Shown piece by piece: positions 15,497 through 24,729 of a DNA stretch of 64,000 nucleotides (the stretch's first letter is position 1; each line of letters starts with the position of its first letter). The stretch covers positions 1,674,001-1,738,000 of the forward strand of contig NZ_AP024651.1 in assembly GCF_019977295.1 (NCBI RefSeq), read 5' to 3'. The notes beneath the pieces were generated by a model that worked only from the letters and a program-made list of their open reading frames with translations, did no database searches and had not been told where the DNA came from. The DNA is from Arthrobacter sp. StoSoilB20. GTDB lineage: Bacteria > Actinomycetota > Actinomycetes > Actinomycetales > Micrococcaceae. Position numbers and translations under genes: made by a program.

Positions 15497-16687
15497 ATGT
15501 CCAACGCTGCATTCGACGCCGCCAATCTTCCGTATGCCGACGGCGACTTCTACGCCTTTGAGCAGATGCTGACAGGAAAAGAGCAGGACCGGTTGGCTGA
15601 GGTCCGGGAGTTTCTTGCCCGCGAGGTCAAGCCCATCGCCGTGGACTGCTGGAACCGTGGCGAGTTCCCCATGGACCTCATTCCCAAGCTCGGTGAACTG
15701 GACCTGGTCAGTCCTGTCCGCCGGCAGGGGTACTCCAACCTTTTCGCCGGCATGCTCCACGCTGAAGTGACCCGGGCGGACGCATCCATTGCCACTTTCA
15801 TGGGCGTGCACGACGGCCTCTTCACAGGGTCCATCGAGGCCCTTGCCTCCCAGGAGCAGAAGGATGCCTGGCTTCCGGAGATCTACTCGCTGAAGAAAAT
15901 CGGCGCCTTTGGCCTGACGGAGCCCCTGGGTGGCTCCGATGTTGCCGGCGGCACCCGCACCACAGCCAGGCGCGATGGCGACAACTGGATCCTCAACGGA
16001 GCCAAGCGCTGGATCGGCAACGCCACCTTCTCCGACTGGGTAGTCATTTACGCCAAGGACGTTGCGGACAACCAGGTCAAGGCCTTCCTGGTGGACACCA
16101 CCCTCCCCGGCTACTCTGCCAGCAAGATCGAGAACAAGATCTCCCTGCGTACGGTCCAGAACGCAGACATCGTCCTGGACAATGTGGTGGTTCCGGACTT
16201 CTTCAAACTGGCCAACGGCAACAGTTTCCGTGACACCAACAAGGTGCTCAAAGTCACCCGCCTGGCTGTGGCGTGGCAGGCGGTTGGGCTTCAGATGGCA
16301 GCTTTTGACGTCGCCCGCAGCTACGCGGTGGAGCGTCAGCAGTTCGGGCGGCCGTTGGCGGCCTTCCAGCTGGTGCAGAACCAGTTGGTCCAAATCCTCG
16401 GAAACACCGTGGCATCCATGGGCATGATGGTGCGCCTGGCCCAGCTTGAAGATGCAGGAGTGGCCAAGGATGAGCAGTCGGCGTTGGCGAAGGCCTTTGC
16501 AACGGCTCGCATGAGGGAAAGTGTTGCCCTGGGTCGCAGCATCCTGGGCGGCAACGGGATCGTTACGGACTACGGCATGGCCAAGATCTTCTCCGACGCG
16601 GAGGCCATTTACTCCTATGAAGGCACGCACGAGATCAACACCCTGGTCACCGGCCGTGCCATCACGGGCGTCTCGGCCATCGTCTAG
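15497..16687 (+). CDS. Acyl-CoA dehydrogenase (glutaryl-CoA dehydrogenase-like)
   Basis: 396-aa FAD enzyme that oxidises an acyl-CoA at the alpha-beta position. Landmarks: FGLTEPLGGSDVAGGT and WILNGAKRWIGNA in the flavin and substrate-binding middle domain, ERQQFGRPLAAFQLVQ, and the C-terminal SYEGTHEINTLVTGRAITG, whose Glu is the catalytic base and whose wording is typical of glutaryl-CoA dehydrogenases. The ATG at 15497 follows GAAGGAG by 6 nt, so it is preferred over a GTG at 15473. It stands alone, between a tRNA terminator and a convergent gene. Substrate not certain. Confidence 0.85.
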   Translation: MSNAAFDAANLPYADGDFYAFEQMLTGKEQDRLAEVREFLAREVKPIAVDCWNRGEFPMDLIPKLGELDLVSPVRRQGYSNLFAGMLHAEVTRADASIATFMGVHDGLFTGSIEALASQEQKDAWLPEIYSLKKIGAFGLTEPLGGSDVAGGTRTTARRDGDNWILNGAKRWIGNATFSDWVVIYAKDVADNQVKAFLVDTTLPGYSASKIENKISLRTVQNADIVLDNVVVPDFFKLANGNSFRDTNKVLKVTRLAVAWQAVGLQMAAFDVARSYAVERQQFGRPLAAFQLVQNQLVQILGNTVASMGMMVRLAQLEDAGVAKDEQSALAKAFATARMRESVALGRSILGGNGIVTDYGMAKIFSDAEAIYSYEGTHEINTLVTGRAITGVSAIV

Positions 16688-16700
16688 GCACAGTAGGTAA

Positions 16701-17225
16701 TCAGTACAACGGCAGCAGGACCGACGGGCGCATGTCCTCGACGAAGTCCAGCGGGTTGAGGTAATCGGCTCCTTGGCGAACGCCCCAATGCAGGCAGGCC
16801 GCGGCACCGCAATGACCGGGCTCCAGGGTGCCAATGACCTGGCCTTTGCGGACGGCGTCTCCGGGTTTGAGGTCACTGGCCACGGGTTCGAAGCTGCTCT
16901 TCAGACCGTCGCCGTGATCGATGGTCAGTACCGGTCTATCAACCACGACGCCGGCAAAGGTCACCACTCCATCCGAAGGCGCGGTGACCTTTCCGCCGTC
17001 GGCCGCTGGTCCTAAATCCACGCCGCGGTGACCACTCAGCCATGGTTTGTCCGGCGGGTCGAAGATCCGCAGCACGGCAGGCTTGGGGGAGAGCGGCCGA
17101 CTCCACCGGGCGCCGGTCGGATCGGGCGTGCCTGGAACTGGCTCGGCCGGAGCAGCAGCGCCAAGTGTGCCTGCCGCAATCGCCAGCGCCGCCAGCAGGG
17201 CCATCAAGGACTTCGCAATCGTCAT
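16701..17225 (-). CDS. Secreted M23/LytM-like peptidase domain protein
   Basis: 174 aa. An N-terminal signal peptide (basic MTIAK, hydrophobic core to about residue 25) leads to a LytM/M23 fold. The first metal motif HxxxD is present in SGHRGVDLGP. At the second motif, where most members have HxH, the sequence reads CLHWGVR, so the first His is Cys. This Cys form is, as I recall, usual in the actinobacterial group encoded beside rpsB. GGGAGG ribosome site 8-13 nt upstream. Role in wall remodelling is likely but enzyme activity is uncertain. Confidence 0.85.
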   Translation of the reverse strand: MTIAKSLMALLAALAIAAGTLGAAAPAEPVPGTPDPTGARWSRPLSPKPAVLRIFDPPDKPWLSGHRGVDLGPAADGGKVTAPSDGVVTFAGVVVDRPVLTIDHGDGLKSSFEPVASDLKPGDAVRKGQVIGTLEPGHCGAAACLHWGVRQGADYLNPLDFVEDMRPSVLLPLY

Positions 17226-17631
17226 GGATAGAGCCTCCCGCGGTGCCCGCCGGCGATCGATACCGCACTTGCCCTATGTGGACAACCAACCACGGCTGCG
17301 GTCAAACCTGTGGGGTGGCTGTAGTACACTTGGTGGAGCAGTTTGCTGTGCCCTCAAGCTGGTTCAGGAGCATGTCTCATTCAGATATGCGAGGGCCCCA
17401 GGCTGACTACGCGTATCCAACCCTCCACCAGCGAAGCCCCTTGGCTTCAGGCTGCGGAGGATTGTGCCTCTTGCGGTCCGGCTGAGCTTAGGCTCTGTGC
17501 CGGATGAGAAGCGCAATGGATGCCAGGAGCCACGCCCATCCGGGCAAAGGCTAAACAACCGTCAACTATTGGCAGGGTAAGAGCAGCCCCTTGGGCTCTC
17601 TCATGAATGACCTGCCGGAAGGAGCGTCGGC
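17226..17631. other. Intergenic region with the long rpsB leader
   Basis: 406 bp between the divergent M23 gene and rpsB with no credible coding frame. TAGTACACT near 17322-17330 is a possible -10 region for rpsB, which would give a leader of about 300 nt. Within it, GGATGAG/CCATCC-type pairings (17501-17545) and a small AGAGC/GCTCT hairpin (17579-17600) lie just before the ribosome site. An autoregulatory leader is possible but I cannot match it to a known family. Confidence 0.45.
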
Positions 17632-18486
17632 ATGCCCGTCGTAACTATGCGCCAGCTGCTTGACAGCGGCGTCCACTTTGGACACCAGACCCGTCGTTGG
17701 AACCCGAAGATGAAGCGCTTCATCTTCACGGAGCGTAACGGCATCTACATCATTGACCTCCAGCAGTCGCTGTCCTACATCGACCGCGCCTACGAGTTCG
17801 TCAAGGCTACTGTCGCCCACGGCGGCACCGTCCTGTTCGTTGGCACCAAGAAGCAGGCTCAGGAAGCAATTGCCGAGCAGGCTACCCGCGTTGGCCAGCC
17901 GTACGTCAACCAGCGTTGGTTGGGCGGTATGCTCACCAACTTCCAGACCGTCGCCAAGCGCATCCAGCGCATGAAGGAACTCGAAGAGATCAACTTCGAC
18001 GACGTCGCAGGCTCGGCTTACACCAAGAAGGAGCTCCTGCTCCTCAAGCGCGAACTCACCAAGCTTGAGTCCAACCTCGGTGGTATCCGCAACCTGACCA
18101 AGGCTCCCTCGGTTCTGTGGGTTGTTGACACCAAGAAGGAACACCTTGCTGTTGACGAAGCCAAGAAGCTCAACATCCCCGTTGTCGCCATCCTTGACAC
18201 CAACTGCGATCCTGACGAAGTTGACTTCCCGATTCCGGGTAACGACGACGCCATCCGCTCCGTCAACCTGCTGACCCGCGTTGTTGCCGACGCCGTAGCT
18301 GAGGGCCTCATCGCCCGTAACCAGCGCGCAACGGGCACCACCGAAGCTCCTGAAGAGCCGCTGGCTGAGTGGGAGCGCGAGCTCCTCGAAGGCAGCAAGG
18401 CCGAAGAAGCAGCAGCAACCGAGGCTCCGGCAGCTGAGGCTCCCGCAGCTGAAGCTGCAGCCGGCGAAGCCGAAGCAGCCAAGTAA
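17632..18486 (+). CDS. rpsB: 30S ribosomal protein S2
   Basis: 284-aa small-subunit protein. The start [19 protein letters not shown], the [12 protein letters not shown] segment, the [14 protein letters not shown] motif and [14 protein letters not shown] are textbook S2. An acidic Ala/Glu-rich C-terminal extension (about the last 35 residues) is typical of actinobacterial S2. GGAAGGAG precedes the ATG. tsf follows after a 121-bp spacer with two hairpins. Confidence 0.98.
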   Translation: MPVVTMRQLLDSGVHFGHQTRRWNPKMKRFIFTERNGIYIIDLQQSLSYIDRAYEFVKATVAHGGTVLFVGTKKQAQEAIAEQATRVGQPYVNQRWLGGMLTNFQTVAKRIQRMKELEEINFDDVAGSAYTKKELLLLKRELTKLESNLGGIRNLTKAPSVLWVVDTKKEHLAVDEAKKLNIPVVAILDTNCDPDEVDFPIPGNDDAIRSVNLLTRVVADAVAEGLIARNQRATGTTEAPEEPLAEWERELLEGSKAEEAAATEAPAAEAPAAEAAAGEAEAAK

Positions 18487-18497
18487 ATCTGGACCTT

Positions 18498-18523
18498 CCC
18501 TGATGCCGGAAACGGCATCGGGG
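18498..18523 (+). other. GNRA-capped hairpin after rpsB
   Basis: 11-bp stem CCCTGATGCCG/CGGCATCGGGG (one G-T pair) closed by a GAAA tetraloop, 12 nt after the rpsB stop. No T-run follows, so it is more likely an mRNA-end, processing or attenuation structure than a full terminator. Confidence 0.65.
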
Positions 18524-18527
18524 GCAA

Positions 18528-18570
18528 CTGACAGGATGGCAGCTCACACGGTGGGCGGCCGTCCTGTCAG
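18528..18570 (+). other. Second hairpin between rpsB and tsf
   Basis: 12-bp stem CTGACAGGATGG/CCGTCCTGTCAG (one wobble) with a 19-nt loop, immediately after the first hairpin and 37 nt before tsf. No T-run. Confidence 0.65.
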
Positions 18571-18607
18571 TCCGTAAACACACAAATTTCTAGACAGAGG
18601 GGTTCAC

Positions 18608-19444
18608 ATGGCGAACTACACTGCTGCTGACATCAAGGCCCTGCGCGAGCGCACCGGCGCCGGCATGATGGACGTCAAGAAGGCTCTTGACGAAGCCAAC
18701 GGTGACGCCGAGAAGGCCATCGAGATCATCCGCATCAAGGGCCTCAAGGGTGCTACCAAGCGCGAAGGCCGTTCCACTGCCGAGGGCCTGGTTGCTGCCA
18801 AGGTCAACGGCGGCGTTGGCGTAATGATCGAGGTCAACTGCGAAACCGACTTCGTTGCCAAGGCTGACAAGTTCATCCAGCTGGCCGACAAGGTCCTCAA
18901 CGTTGCAGTCGAGTCCGGCGCAGCCGACCTCGAGACCCTGCTGGCTACCGAGGTTGACGGCAAGCCGTTGTCCGAGGTTGTTGTCGAAGAGGGCGCTGTC
19001 CTCGGCGAAAAGGTTGTTGTCCGCCGTATCTCCCGCGTTGAGGGCACCACGGTTGACGCTTACCTGCACAAGACGTCCAAGGACCTTCCGGCCCAGGTCG
19101 GCGTCCTGTTCGCTGTTGACGGTGAAGGCGAAGCCGCTGCCACCGCCGCGCACGACATCGCTGTCCACGTTGCAGCCATGGCTCCGAACTACCTGACCCG
19201 CGACGACGTTCCGGCCGAACTGGTCGAGTCCGAGCGACGCATCGCCGAAGAGACCGCCAAGGCTGAAGGCAAGCCCGAAGCTGCTCTTTCGAAGATCGTG
19301 GAAGGCCGCGTGACGGGCTTCTACAAGGGTGAAGTTCTGGTTGACCAGGCATTCGCCAAGGACTCCAAGAAGACTGTTGCACAGGTCCTCGAAGAGGCCG
19401 GCGTCAAGGCAACTGCAGTAACCCGTTTCCGCGTAGGAAACTAG
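18608..19444 (+). CDS. tsf: Elongation factor Ts
   Basis: 278 aa. Nucleotide-exchange factor that recycles EF-Tu. N-terminal UBA-like domain ADIKALRERTGAGMMDVKKA, the core motif VNCETDFVAK, and a dimerisation/core domain with HVAAMAP are all present. Length is as expected for actinobacteria. AGACAGAGGGG-type ribosome site upstream. A strong terminator follows, closing the rpsB-tsf unit. Confidence 0.98.
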   Translation: MANYTAADIKALRERTGAGMMDVKKALDEANGDAEKAIEIIRIKGLKGATKREGRSTAEGLVAAKVNGGVGVMIEVNCETDFVAKADKFIQLADKVLNVAVESGAADLETLLATEVDGKPLSEVVVEEGAVLGEKVVVRRISRVEGTTVDAYLHKTSKDLPAQVGVLFAVDGEGEAAATAAHDIAVHVAAMAPNYLTRDDVPAELVESERRIAEETAKAEGKPEAALSKIVEGRVTGFYKGEVLVDQAFAKDSKKTVAQVLEEAGVKATAVTRFRVGN

Positions 19445-19449
19445 TAATT

Positions 19450-19492
19450 CATGAAAAGGGGTGGTCACTTCGGTGGCCGCCCCTTTTTCATG
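19450..19492 (+). terminator. Intrinsic terminator after tsf
   Basis: Stem AAAAGGGG-T-GG / CC-G-CCCCTTTT, flanked by CATG on each side, loop region TTCG, ending in TTTTT. Confidence 0.9.
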
Positions 19493-19564
19493 CACCCGTC
19501 CGGGTAGTACCTGAGCGGACCCACAGCACGATAATCTAGCCAGAGTCCACCAACGGGAGGCACC

Positions 19565-20302
19565 ATGGAAACCGTCAACACTGCAATCCAGCCCGAGAAG
19601 ACCCGCCGACGTGTACTTCTGAAACTTTCCGGTGAGGTCATCGGCGGAGGCAAGCTCGGCGTCGATCCTGAAACCGTCAGGGCCATCGCCAAGCAGATCG
19701 CGGCAGCTGTCTCCGACGTCGAGGTTGCGATCGTCGTGGGCGGCGGCAACTTCTTCCGCGGCGCAGAACTGTCCCAGAGCGGCATGGACCGCTCCCGCGC
19801 CGACTACATGGGAATGCTCGGCACGGTCATGAACTGCCTGGCCCTGCAGGATTTCCTGGAGCAGGCCGGCGTTGAAACCCGGGTCCAGAGCGCCATCACC
19901 ATGGGCCAGGTCGCCGAGGCCTACATTCCCCGCCGCGCCATCCGGCACATGGAGAAGGGCCGCGTGGTCATCTTCGGTGCAGGCGCCGGACTGCCCTACT
20001 TCTCCACTGACACCGTGGCAGCCCAGCGTGCCCTGGAAGTCCACGCGGATGTTGTCCTCATGGCCAAGAGCGGCGTGGATGGCGTGTACACCGCCGATCC
20101 CAAGAAGGATCCGGAAGCTGAGAAGCTCGATGTCCTGAGCTACGACGACGCCCTGCGCCGGGACATCCGCGTCATGGACCAAACGGCCATGACCATGTGC
20201 AAGGACAACAATCTTTCCATGGTGGTCTTCGGCATGGAAGGCGAGGGCAACGTTACCCGTGCCATCCTGGGCGAAACGCTCGGAACCCTGGTTACTCCCT
20301 AG
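19565..20302 (+). CDS. pyrH: UMP kinase
   Basis: 245 aa. Phosphorylates UMP to UDP in pyrimidine synthesis; bacterial form of the amino-acid-kinase fold. Visible motifs: [42 protein letters not shown], and the nucleotide site [20 protein letters not shown] precedes the ATG, and a GATAAT (19530-19535) is a plausible -10 box. frr follows after 102 bp. Confidence 0.97.
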   Translation: METVNTAIQPEKTRRRVLLKLSGEVIGGGKLGVDPETVRAIAKQIAAAVSDVEVAIVVGGGNFFRGAELSQSGMDRSRADYMGMLGTVMNCLALQDFLEQAGVETRVQSAITMGQVAEAYIPRRAIRHMEKGRVVIFGAGAGLPYFSTDTVAAQRALEVHADVVLMAKSGVDGVYTADPKKDPEAEKLDVLSYDDALRRDIRVMDQTAMTMCKDNNLSMVVFGMEGEGNVTRAILGETLGTLVTP

Positions 20303-20404
20303 CAAGGGCTAGGATATTTCTAGGACCGTCCGCCTCTCACGGCGGATCTTTACTGTGTACTGCGGCCTGCTTTTGGGCAGCAACTATTTTCTGAGGAGAA
20401 ACCC

Positions 20405-20962
20405 GTGATCGAAGAGACCTTGCTCGAAGCCGGCGAGAAGATGGACAAGGCGGTTGAGGTAGCCAAGGACGATTTCGCCACGATCCGTACGGGTCGGGCG
20501 AACCCCGGTCTCTACAACAAGGTGATCGTCGAGTACTACGGCACGCCCACGCCGCTCCAGCAGCTGGCGTCCTTCGGTGTTCCTGACGCCCGGACCATCC
20601 TCATCACGCCCTACGACAAGACCGCCCTGCGCGACATCGAGAAGGCCTTGAGCGATTCCGAGGTCGGCGCCAACCCCTCGAACGACGGCAACGTCATCCG
20701 CGTAACCATCCCGGAGCTCACCAAAGAGCGCCGCAAGGAGTACGTCAAGATCGTCAAGGGCAAGGGTGAAGACGCCAAGGTCTCCATCCGCAGCATCCGC
20801 CGCAAGGCAAAGGACACGCTGGACAAGCTGGTCAAGGACGGCGAAGCCGGCGAAGATGAGGGTGCCCGCGCTGAGAAGGAGCTCGACGCCCTGACCAAGC
20901 AGCACGTTGACAGCATCGACGAGCTGCTTAAGCGCAAGGAAGCCGAGCTGCTCGAGGTCTGA
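20405..20962 (+). CDS. frr: Ribosome recycling factor
   Basis: 185 aa, the standard length. With EF-G it splits post-termination ribosomes. The start [19 protein letters not shown], the motif [11 protein letters not shown] and the segment [14 protein letters not shown] are diagnostic. GTG start with GAGGAGA ribosome site. Its TGA shares a base with the cdsA ATG (TGATG), so the two are translationally coupled. Confidence 0.98.
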   Translation: MIEETLLEAGEKMDKAVEVAKDDFATIRTGRANPGLYNKVIVEYYGTPTPLQQLASFGVPDARTILITPYDKTALRDIEKALSDSEVGANPSNDGNVIRVTIPELTKERRKEYVKIVKGKGEDAKVSIRSIRRKAKDTLDKLVKDGEAGEDEGARAEKELDALTKQHVDSIDELLKRKEAELLEV

Positions 20963-21897
20963 TGAACCAGGCTGAGCCGGCGCCCACTGGACGGGTCCCG
21001 ACACGCGATACCCCGCACCGCACCAGGCGCGTCCGGACGAACCCCACGCCCAAGGCGGGGCGTAATCTTCCGGCGGCCATCGGCGTCGGGCTTTCCATGC
21101 TTTTGGCGGTTTTGGGCGGATTGCTTTTCCTCCCGTTGGGATTCGTCCTGCTCACCACAGCATTTGCGGTGTTGGGGGTATGGGAAGTTTTCCGGGCCCT
21201 CGAAGCCCAAGGCACCAGGATGCCGATCATCCCCGTGATGGTCGGCAGCCTGGTGATGCCGGTATCGGCCTATTTTGGCGGCCTTGAAGGCCTGCTGTTC
21301 ACCATGACGGCCAGTTCCGTTGCCGTCCTGCTGTGGCGGTCCATCGAGAGTGCCGCCGGAGCTCCGAGGAGTGTCTTCGCCGGGGTATTCACTTTGGCGT
21401 GGATTCCTTTCCTCATCAGCTTCGCGTCCCTGTCCCTGCACACCAGCAGCGGTCCGACTCCCGTCGGCTTTTGGCCGGACGGGATTCCCGACGGCGCCTG
21501 GCAGATCGCTTCCATGCTGTTGTTGGTGGTTTCCAATGACACGTTCGGGTACATCGTGGGGGCCTCGTTCGGGAAGCACCCGATGGCTCCAAAGATCAGC
21601 CCCAAGAAGTCCTGGGAGGGTTTCGCCGGATCAGTGGGCGGTGCCATGCTGATTGGGGTCCTGGCATGCATTTTCATCCTCGATAAGCCTTGGTGGGTGG
21701 GCTTGGTGCTGGCTATTGGCATGGTGGCGGCAGCTACCGCCGGTGATCTCGCCGAGTCCATGGTCAAACGGGAACTGGGTGTCAAGGACATGAGCAGCAT
21801 CCTCCCCGGCCATGGTGGTGTGATGGACCGCTTGGACTCCATTGTGTTCGCGGCCCCTGTAGCCTATGTTCTGTTCGCGCTGCTCAGCGGCGTCTGA
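20962..21897 (+). CDS. cdsA: Phosphatidate cytidylyltransferase
   Basis: 311-aa membrane enzyme making CDP-diacylglycerol, the precursor for phosphatidylglycerol, cardiolipin and phosphatidylinositol. About eight membrane segments follow a 35-residue basic N-terminus. The CdsA signature is complete: SMVKRELGVKDMSSILPGHG followed by GVMDRLDS. Coupled to frr. It supplies the substrate for the phosphatidyltransferase encoded at 12368-12991. Confidence 0.97.
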   Translation: MNQAEPAPTGRVPTRDTPHRTRRVRTNPTPKAGRNLPAAIGVGLSMLLAVLGGLLFLPLGFVLLTTAFAVLGVWEVFRALEAQGTRMPIIPVMVGSLVMPVSAYFGGLEGLLFTMTASSVAVLLWRSIESAAGAPRSVFAGVFTLAWIPFLISFASLSLHTSSGPTPVGFWPDGIPDGAWQIASMLLLVVSNDTFGYIVGASFGKHPMAPKISPKKSWEGFAGSVGGAMLIGVLACIFILDKPWWVGLVLAIGMVAAATAGDLAESMVKRELGVKDMSSILPGHGGVMDRLDSIVFAAPVAYVLFALLSGV

Positions 21898-21917
21898 GAA
21901 TCAACGAAGGAAAATTT

Positions 21918-22502
21918 GTGTCCGTGGATATTCGACGCCAGATCCCCGCAACGTTCGACCGCGTGGAGCGCAGCAAGTACGGCTATAACGCCAAGCAAGT
22001 GGACGAATTCCTCCAGCGTGCAAGGACATCGTTCGAAAACCCGGTAGGTGCCGCTGACCAGGTGGCCAGCGTTGACGTGCGGGACGTGGCTTTCGATCCC
22101 GTGAAGGGTGGGTACGACGCACACAGCGTAGACGCCGCCCTGGACCGGCTCGAGGATGCATTTGCCCGCCGTGAGCGCGATGACTTGATCAGCCGCGAGG
22201 GCGAGGAAGCCTGGCTGCGCCAGATCGGCAAGCTCTCCGGCATCCTGCGTGGACGCCTTCACCGGCCCGACGGCGAGCGGTTCCGCCGTCCGTCCAGCAA
22301 GCGGGCACGCAGTTACAACATCCAGGACGTCGATGCCCTGTGTGCGGAACTGGTGGGTTACCTTGAGCACGACCAAGTCCTGAGCGTTGACACGGTGCGC
22401 CGCGCCGTTTTCCGGGCTGCCAAGGGCAATGAAGGTTACGAAGAAGCCCAGGTGGACGCATTCCTCGCACGTGCCGTCGAGCTCATGGCGGCCATCGACT
22501 AG
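21918..22502 (+). CDS. DivIVA-domain protein
   Basis: 194 aa. The first 40 residues (QIPATFDRVERSKYGYNAKQVDEFL) match the DivIVA membrane-targeting domain, and two more copies of the same D/V-x-x-V/YD-x-x-x-VD pattern follow (near 60-85 and 135-180), the last as EGYEEAQVDAFLARAVELM. It is shorter than Wag31 and lacks a long coiled coil, so it is a minor DivIVA-like protein. GTG start with GAAGGAAA ribosome site, 20 bp after cdsA. Role at poles or septa is inferred. Confidence 0.85.
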   Translation: MSVDIRRQIPATFDRVERSKYGYNAKQVDEFLQRARTSFENPVGAADQVASVDVRDVAFDPVKGGYDAHSVDAALDRLEDAFARRERDDLISREGEEAWLRQIGKLSGILRGRLHRPDGERFRRPSSKRARSYNIQDVDALCAELVGYLEHDQVLSVDTVRRAVFRAAKGNEGYEEAQVDAFLARAVELMAAID

Positions 22503-22524
22503 TCCGCACCCCCGGGGCGCAGGG

Positions 22525-23214
22525 CTAGCGCGTGGGCGAAACTGGTGGGTTGTTTTGCCAGACTTCCAGGTAGCGTCTGTGGCCCCGGACCAGGGACGTG
22601 GCGAAGAACGCCAGCGCGACCACAACGGCCACAGGAACTGCCGCGGCTGTGGGGAGCCCGGCTGCCAGGAGTGCCGATCCCAGCAGCAGGGCGATCAAGG
22701 CCGAATTCACGAACCCCATGAAGACCATGCTGCTGCCGGCCACTTGGCTGAAGTCCTTCCTGTTGCCCAGGAAGTAGTACGTCTTTTTGGCGCCGGCCTC
22801 GTCATCGTGCGCCCCGGCCATGAGGTAAGGCCCTATGCCGGGATCCATATCGACGTAGGCGGCCCGCAGGCGGTTCATCGCCAGGACATACATCAAGTCC
22901 TCCATGCCAACGCTCATGACGCGCACGTGCGTCAGCAGGCCCACCACCAGGTCAATACTGAGCACTGTCAGTGCGAACGCCCTGAACGCATCGGAAAACT
23001 GGGTGGCGTTACCCACCAGCGCCACGCTCAAAAGGCTTGCGGACGTGAAGGTCAGGAACATGCTGATCCTGGTGAGGACCTCCCCTTGGGTGGTGCTGCG
23101 CGAGGCGAGCAGGCTCCAGTGTTCGGTGGCCAGCAATTGTGCCCGGACGCTGGGGGATGGTTCCGGTGTTGGTGCCGGCGGTTCCGGACCGGCGGCACCT
23201 GGTTCCTCGGACAT
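22525..23214 (-). CDS. Hypothetical membrane protein, 229 aa
   Basis: Pro/Glu-rich N-terminus of about 30 residues, then paired hydrophobic segments near residues 50-95 (FLTFTSASLLSVALVG, LTVLSIDLVVGLL) and 165-205 (two more), with a conserved-looking loop RLRAAYVDMDPGIGPYLMAG between them. No named family recognised. A GTG 15 bp further upstream is an alternative start. It converges on the DivIVA gene with only 22 bp between stops and no hairpin. Confidence 0.7.
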   Translation of the reverse strand: MSEEPGAAGPEPPAPTPEPSPSVRAQLLATEHWSLLASRSTTQGEVLTRISMFLTFTSASLLSVALVGNATQFSDAFRAFALTVLSIDLVVGLLTHVRVMSVGMEDLMYVLAMNRLRAAYVDMDPGIGPYLMAGAHDDEAGAKKTYYFLGNRKDFSQVAGSSMVFMGFVNSALIALLLGSALLAAGLPTAAAVPVAVVVALAFFATSLVRGHRRYLEVWQNNPPVSPTR

Positions 23215-23262
23215 GGCGTCATTGTCCACCCTGAGGGGGCGCCGGACAACGCCTTGCCGCAG

Positions 23263-24729
23263 CTATCTCTCCGTAACCACAGGCCGTTCCGGTACGTGCA
23301 GTCGTGACATGACACGGTTTACTGACGCTGGCACACGGTTTCTGGTTGTCAGGGAAACGGCCACTGTCACAGCGAAGGCGGCGGGAACGCTCCATGCCGC
23401 CGGCTGGGCAAGCCAAGCCGGTGCAGTTCCTGGCCCCATGAGTGTGCCCGCCACCATGGCCCCGCCGCACAGCAGCGCGCCGGTGAGCATTCCGGAGATG
23501 GCGCCGGCATCTGTGAGCCCGCGCCACCAGATTCCCAGCAGCAGTACCGGGCAGATGGTGGAGGCCGTGAAGGCAAAGACCAGGCCCACGCTCCCGGCAA
23601 GGGCCAGGGAGTCGGTCATGAAGGCAAAACCCAAAGGCACGACGGCGGCCAGCACCGCTGCGAGGCGGAAGCCCTTGACGCTCCCACCGAACAGGTCCTG
23701 GCTGATGACCCCGGACAGCGAAACCACCAGCCCGGACGTGGTGGAGAGGAAGGCGGCGAAGGCTCCAGCGACTACAAGGGCGGAGAGCAGGTCTCCTGCA
23801 ACGCCGCCTATGAGCTTCCCCGGGAGCAGCAGGACCAAGGCATCCGCCTGCCCGGACTGGGCAAGTTCGGGTGCGAACATCCGTCCGAGGGCACCGGATA
23901 CCGTGGGAAACAGGTAGAAGACGGAGAGCAGGCCCAGCACAATGAGGGTTGTGCGGCGGGCCGATTGCCCGTCCGGGTTGGTGTAGAACCGCACCAGGAC
24001 GTGGGGCAGGCCCAAGGTTCCAAAGAGCAAAGCCACCAACAGGGAAATGTGTTGGTACACGCCGGCGGATGCCTGGCCGGTGGGATTGACCGGCAGGGGA
24101 GCCTGGGGAGTTGTGCCGTTCCCGGCCAGCACCAGCAGCACAAAGACCACCGGCACTGCCAGGGCGGTCAGTTTGAGCCAGTATTGGAATGCCTGGACAA
24201 AGGTAATGGAGCGCATGCCACCTGCCACCACCGTCAGGCACACCACCACCACAACCGCCGTCGAACCTACCCACGACGGCAGGCCGGTGGTGATGCGGAT
24301 GGTGAGCGCCGCCCCGTGGAGTTGCGGGACGATGTAAAGCCAGCCGACGGCGACCACCACCAGGCTGGTGACGCGGCGGACCAGTCTGGAATCCAAACGG
24401 GCTTCGGTGAAATCAGGGATGGTGTAGGCGCCTGAGCGACGCAGGGGAGCGGCGACGAAGAGCAGCAGCATCAAGTAGCCTGCGGTGTACCCCACGGGGA
24501 ACCAGAGGGCGTCTGTTCCCGAGAGCAGGATCAGCCCGGCGACGCCAAGGAAGCTGGCGGCAGAGAGGTACTCGCCGCCGATTGCCGAAGCATTCCACCA
24601 GGGTGGGACCGTCCTCGAGGCCACATAGAAGTCTCCGGTTGTCCGTGAAATCCGCAGGCCGTAAAAGCCGATGACGGCTGTGGAGAGTGAGACGGCGAGG
24701 AAGGCGATCAGCGCAACAGCCGGATTCAC
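23263..24729 (-). CDS. Sodium/solute symporter (acetate/monocarboxylate type)
   Basis: 488 aa, about 13 membrane helices, SSS family. Compare GGEYLSAASFLGVAGLILLSG and ALPHVLVRFYTNPD-like LGLPHVLVRFYTN: these match ActP/MctC transporters of acetate, pyruvate or propionate and the paralogue encoded at 27622-29241. GTG start overlaps the previous stop by four bases (GTGA) with a GGAGG site, so it is coupled to the small DUF485-like gene. It is the last gene of a kinase-regulator-transporter operon. Confidence 0.88.
   Translation of the reverse strand: MNPAVALIAFLAVSLSTAVIGFYGLRISRTTGDFYVASRTVPPWWNASAIGGEYLSAASFLGVAGLILLSGTDALWFPVGYTAGYLMLLLFVAAPLRRSGAYTIPDFTEARLDSRLVRRVTSLVVVAVGWLYIVPQLHGAALTIRITTGLPSWVGSTAVVVVVCLTVVAGGMRSITFVQAFQYWLKLTALAVPVVFVLLVLAGNGTTPQAPLPVNPTGQASAGVYQHISLLVALLFGTLGLPHVLVRFYTNPDGQSARRTTLIVLGLLSVFYLFPTVSGALGRMFAPELAQSGQADALVLLLPGKLIGGVAGDLLSALVVAGAFAAFLSTTSGLVVSLSGVISQDLFGGSVKGFRLAAVLAAVVPLGFAFMTDSLALAGSVGLVFAFTASTICPVLLLGIWWRGLTDAGAISGMLTGALLCGGAMVAGTLMGPGTAPAWLAQPAAWSVPAAFAVTVAVSLTTRNRVPASVNRVMSRLHVPERPVVTER

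Noticed and set aside
18590..20305. 571-aa open frame on the minus strand across tsf and pyrH
   Set aside because: It is the antisense shadow of two certain genes; high-GC codon bias keeps the opposite frame open. No domain recognised in its translation.
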